Assembly: GCF_002198095.1 (NCBI RefSeq)
Contig: NZ_NHMK01000032.1
Location: 2,070 to 8,010, forward strand
Source of the DNA: Deinococcus indicus
Lineage (GTDB): Bacteria; Deinococcota; Deinococci; Deinococcales; Deinococcaceae
DNA: 5,941 nucleotides
Reading direction: 5' to 3'
Shown here: one piece after another, positions 5,800-5,941 of the stretch
Position numbering within the stretch: the stretch's first letter is position 1
Layout of the letters: every line of letters starts with the position of its first letter
Notes under the pieces: generated by a model
The model's input: only the letters and a program-made list of their open reading frames with translations
What the model was told of the DNA's origin: nothing
The model's database searches: none
Program-made: the position numbers and the translations under genes

Positions 5800-5808
5800 G
5801 AGGACAGA

Positions 5809-5941
5809 ATGTCCGTACCCAAGCAGAAATTCACCGCTGAGTTCAAACAAGAAGCCGTCCGGCTGGTCCGCACGACCGGAAAGAGTTGCGCCCAGATTGC
5901 CCGTGACCTTGGCGTTCCCCCTCACTACGTCGTCCGGTGGA
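5809..5941 (+). CDS. IS3-family transposase OrfA, 3' end outside window
   Basis: OrfA is the small DNA-binding protein of IS3-family elements. It is normally joined to the DDE integrase OrfB by programmed -1 frameshifting to make the active transposase. The visible 44 residues contain KFTAEFKQEAVRLV (7-20) and CAQIARDLGVPPHYVVRW (27-44), the classic HTH_Tnp_1 helix-turn-helix of this family. ATG 5809 is supported by GGAGGAC ending four bases upstream. The frame is intact to the window edge, so this is the youngest and possibly only intact element of the local IS nest. Confidence 0.85.
   Translation, partial: MSVPKQKFTAEFKQEAVRLVRTTGKSCAQIARDLGVPPHYVVRW

Larger units (their letters stand above)
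5751..5941 (+). mobile_element. IS3-family insertion sequence, left end, continues beyond window
   Basis: TGAACTGGATAGAG at 5751 is a plausible left terminal repeat, since IS3-family ends begin with TG. It lies exactly where the IS66-like reading frame breaks and 58 bases before an IS3-type orfA. The right end, orfB and target duplication lie outside the window, so the boundary is inferred. Confidence 0.6.

Noticed and set aside
5406..5873. 155-residue minus-strand frame
   Set aside because: It is antisense to the IS66-like coiled-coil region and runs across the IS3 boundary, so it is a shadow frame.
1..5941. CRISPR repeat-spacer array expected near a type I-E gene
   Set aside because: No regularly spaced direct repeats of about 28-29 bases are visible on either strand.

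Overview
The window reads as a low-GC biosynthetic cassette sitting inside high-GC, mobile-element-rich DNA of a GC-rich bacterium. The flanks look Deinococcus-like to me in codon style and in the mix of IS5, IS66 and IS3 relatives, but that is an impression and not proof. One sampled 60-base line in the left gene (541-600) holds 43 G/C, whereas a line inside the central genes (2701-2760) holds 18. The central block therefore looks horizontally acquired.

Left part, bases 1-1253, plus strand: the 3' part of a GC-rich gene for a Cas8e/Cse1-like subunit of a type I-E CRISPR Cascade complex. Its true start lies left of the window. The partner genes expected next (cse2, cas7e, cas5e, cas6e, cas1, cas2) do not follow. 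Instead there is a gene-poor junction (1254-1486) with short inverted repeats and an eight-codon reading frame behind a strong ribosome binding site.

Centre, bases about 1487-5070, minus strand: a four-gene operon that I read as a graspetide-type (omega-ester-containing peptide) RiPP cluster. In transcription order it holds a putative promoter and a foldable leader, two paralogous small precursor peptides (75 and 82 residues, both starting MLGF and both ending in a near-identical ten-residue tail), a 50-nt stem-loop, one MvdD-like ATP-grasp ligase (331 residues) and one ABC half-transporter (about 585 residues). The working model is that the precursors are ribosomally made and the ATP-grasp enzyme crosslinks Ser/Thr (or Lys) side chains to Asp/Glu. 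The product is then exported by the ABC protein. The stem-loop would keep precursor mRNA in excess over enzyme mRNA. No protease gene is present and the transporter has no peptidase domain. I do not recognise the precursor core motifs, so this is the best candidate here for an undescribed system.

Right part, bases about 5130-5941, plus strand: a nest of broken insertion sequences. The first 20 codons of an IS5-like transposase are followed by an IS66-like transposase start carrying a stop codon and a frameshift. That gene is in turn cut by the left end of an IS3-family element, whose orfA begins at 5809 and runs off the window.
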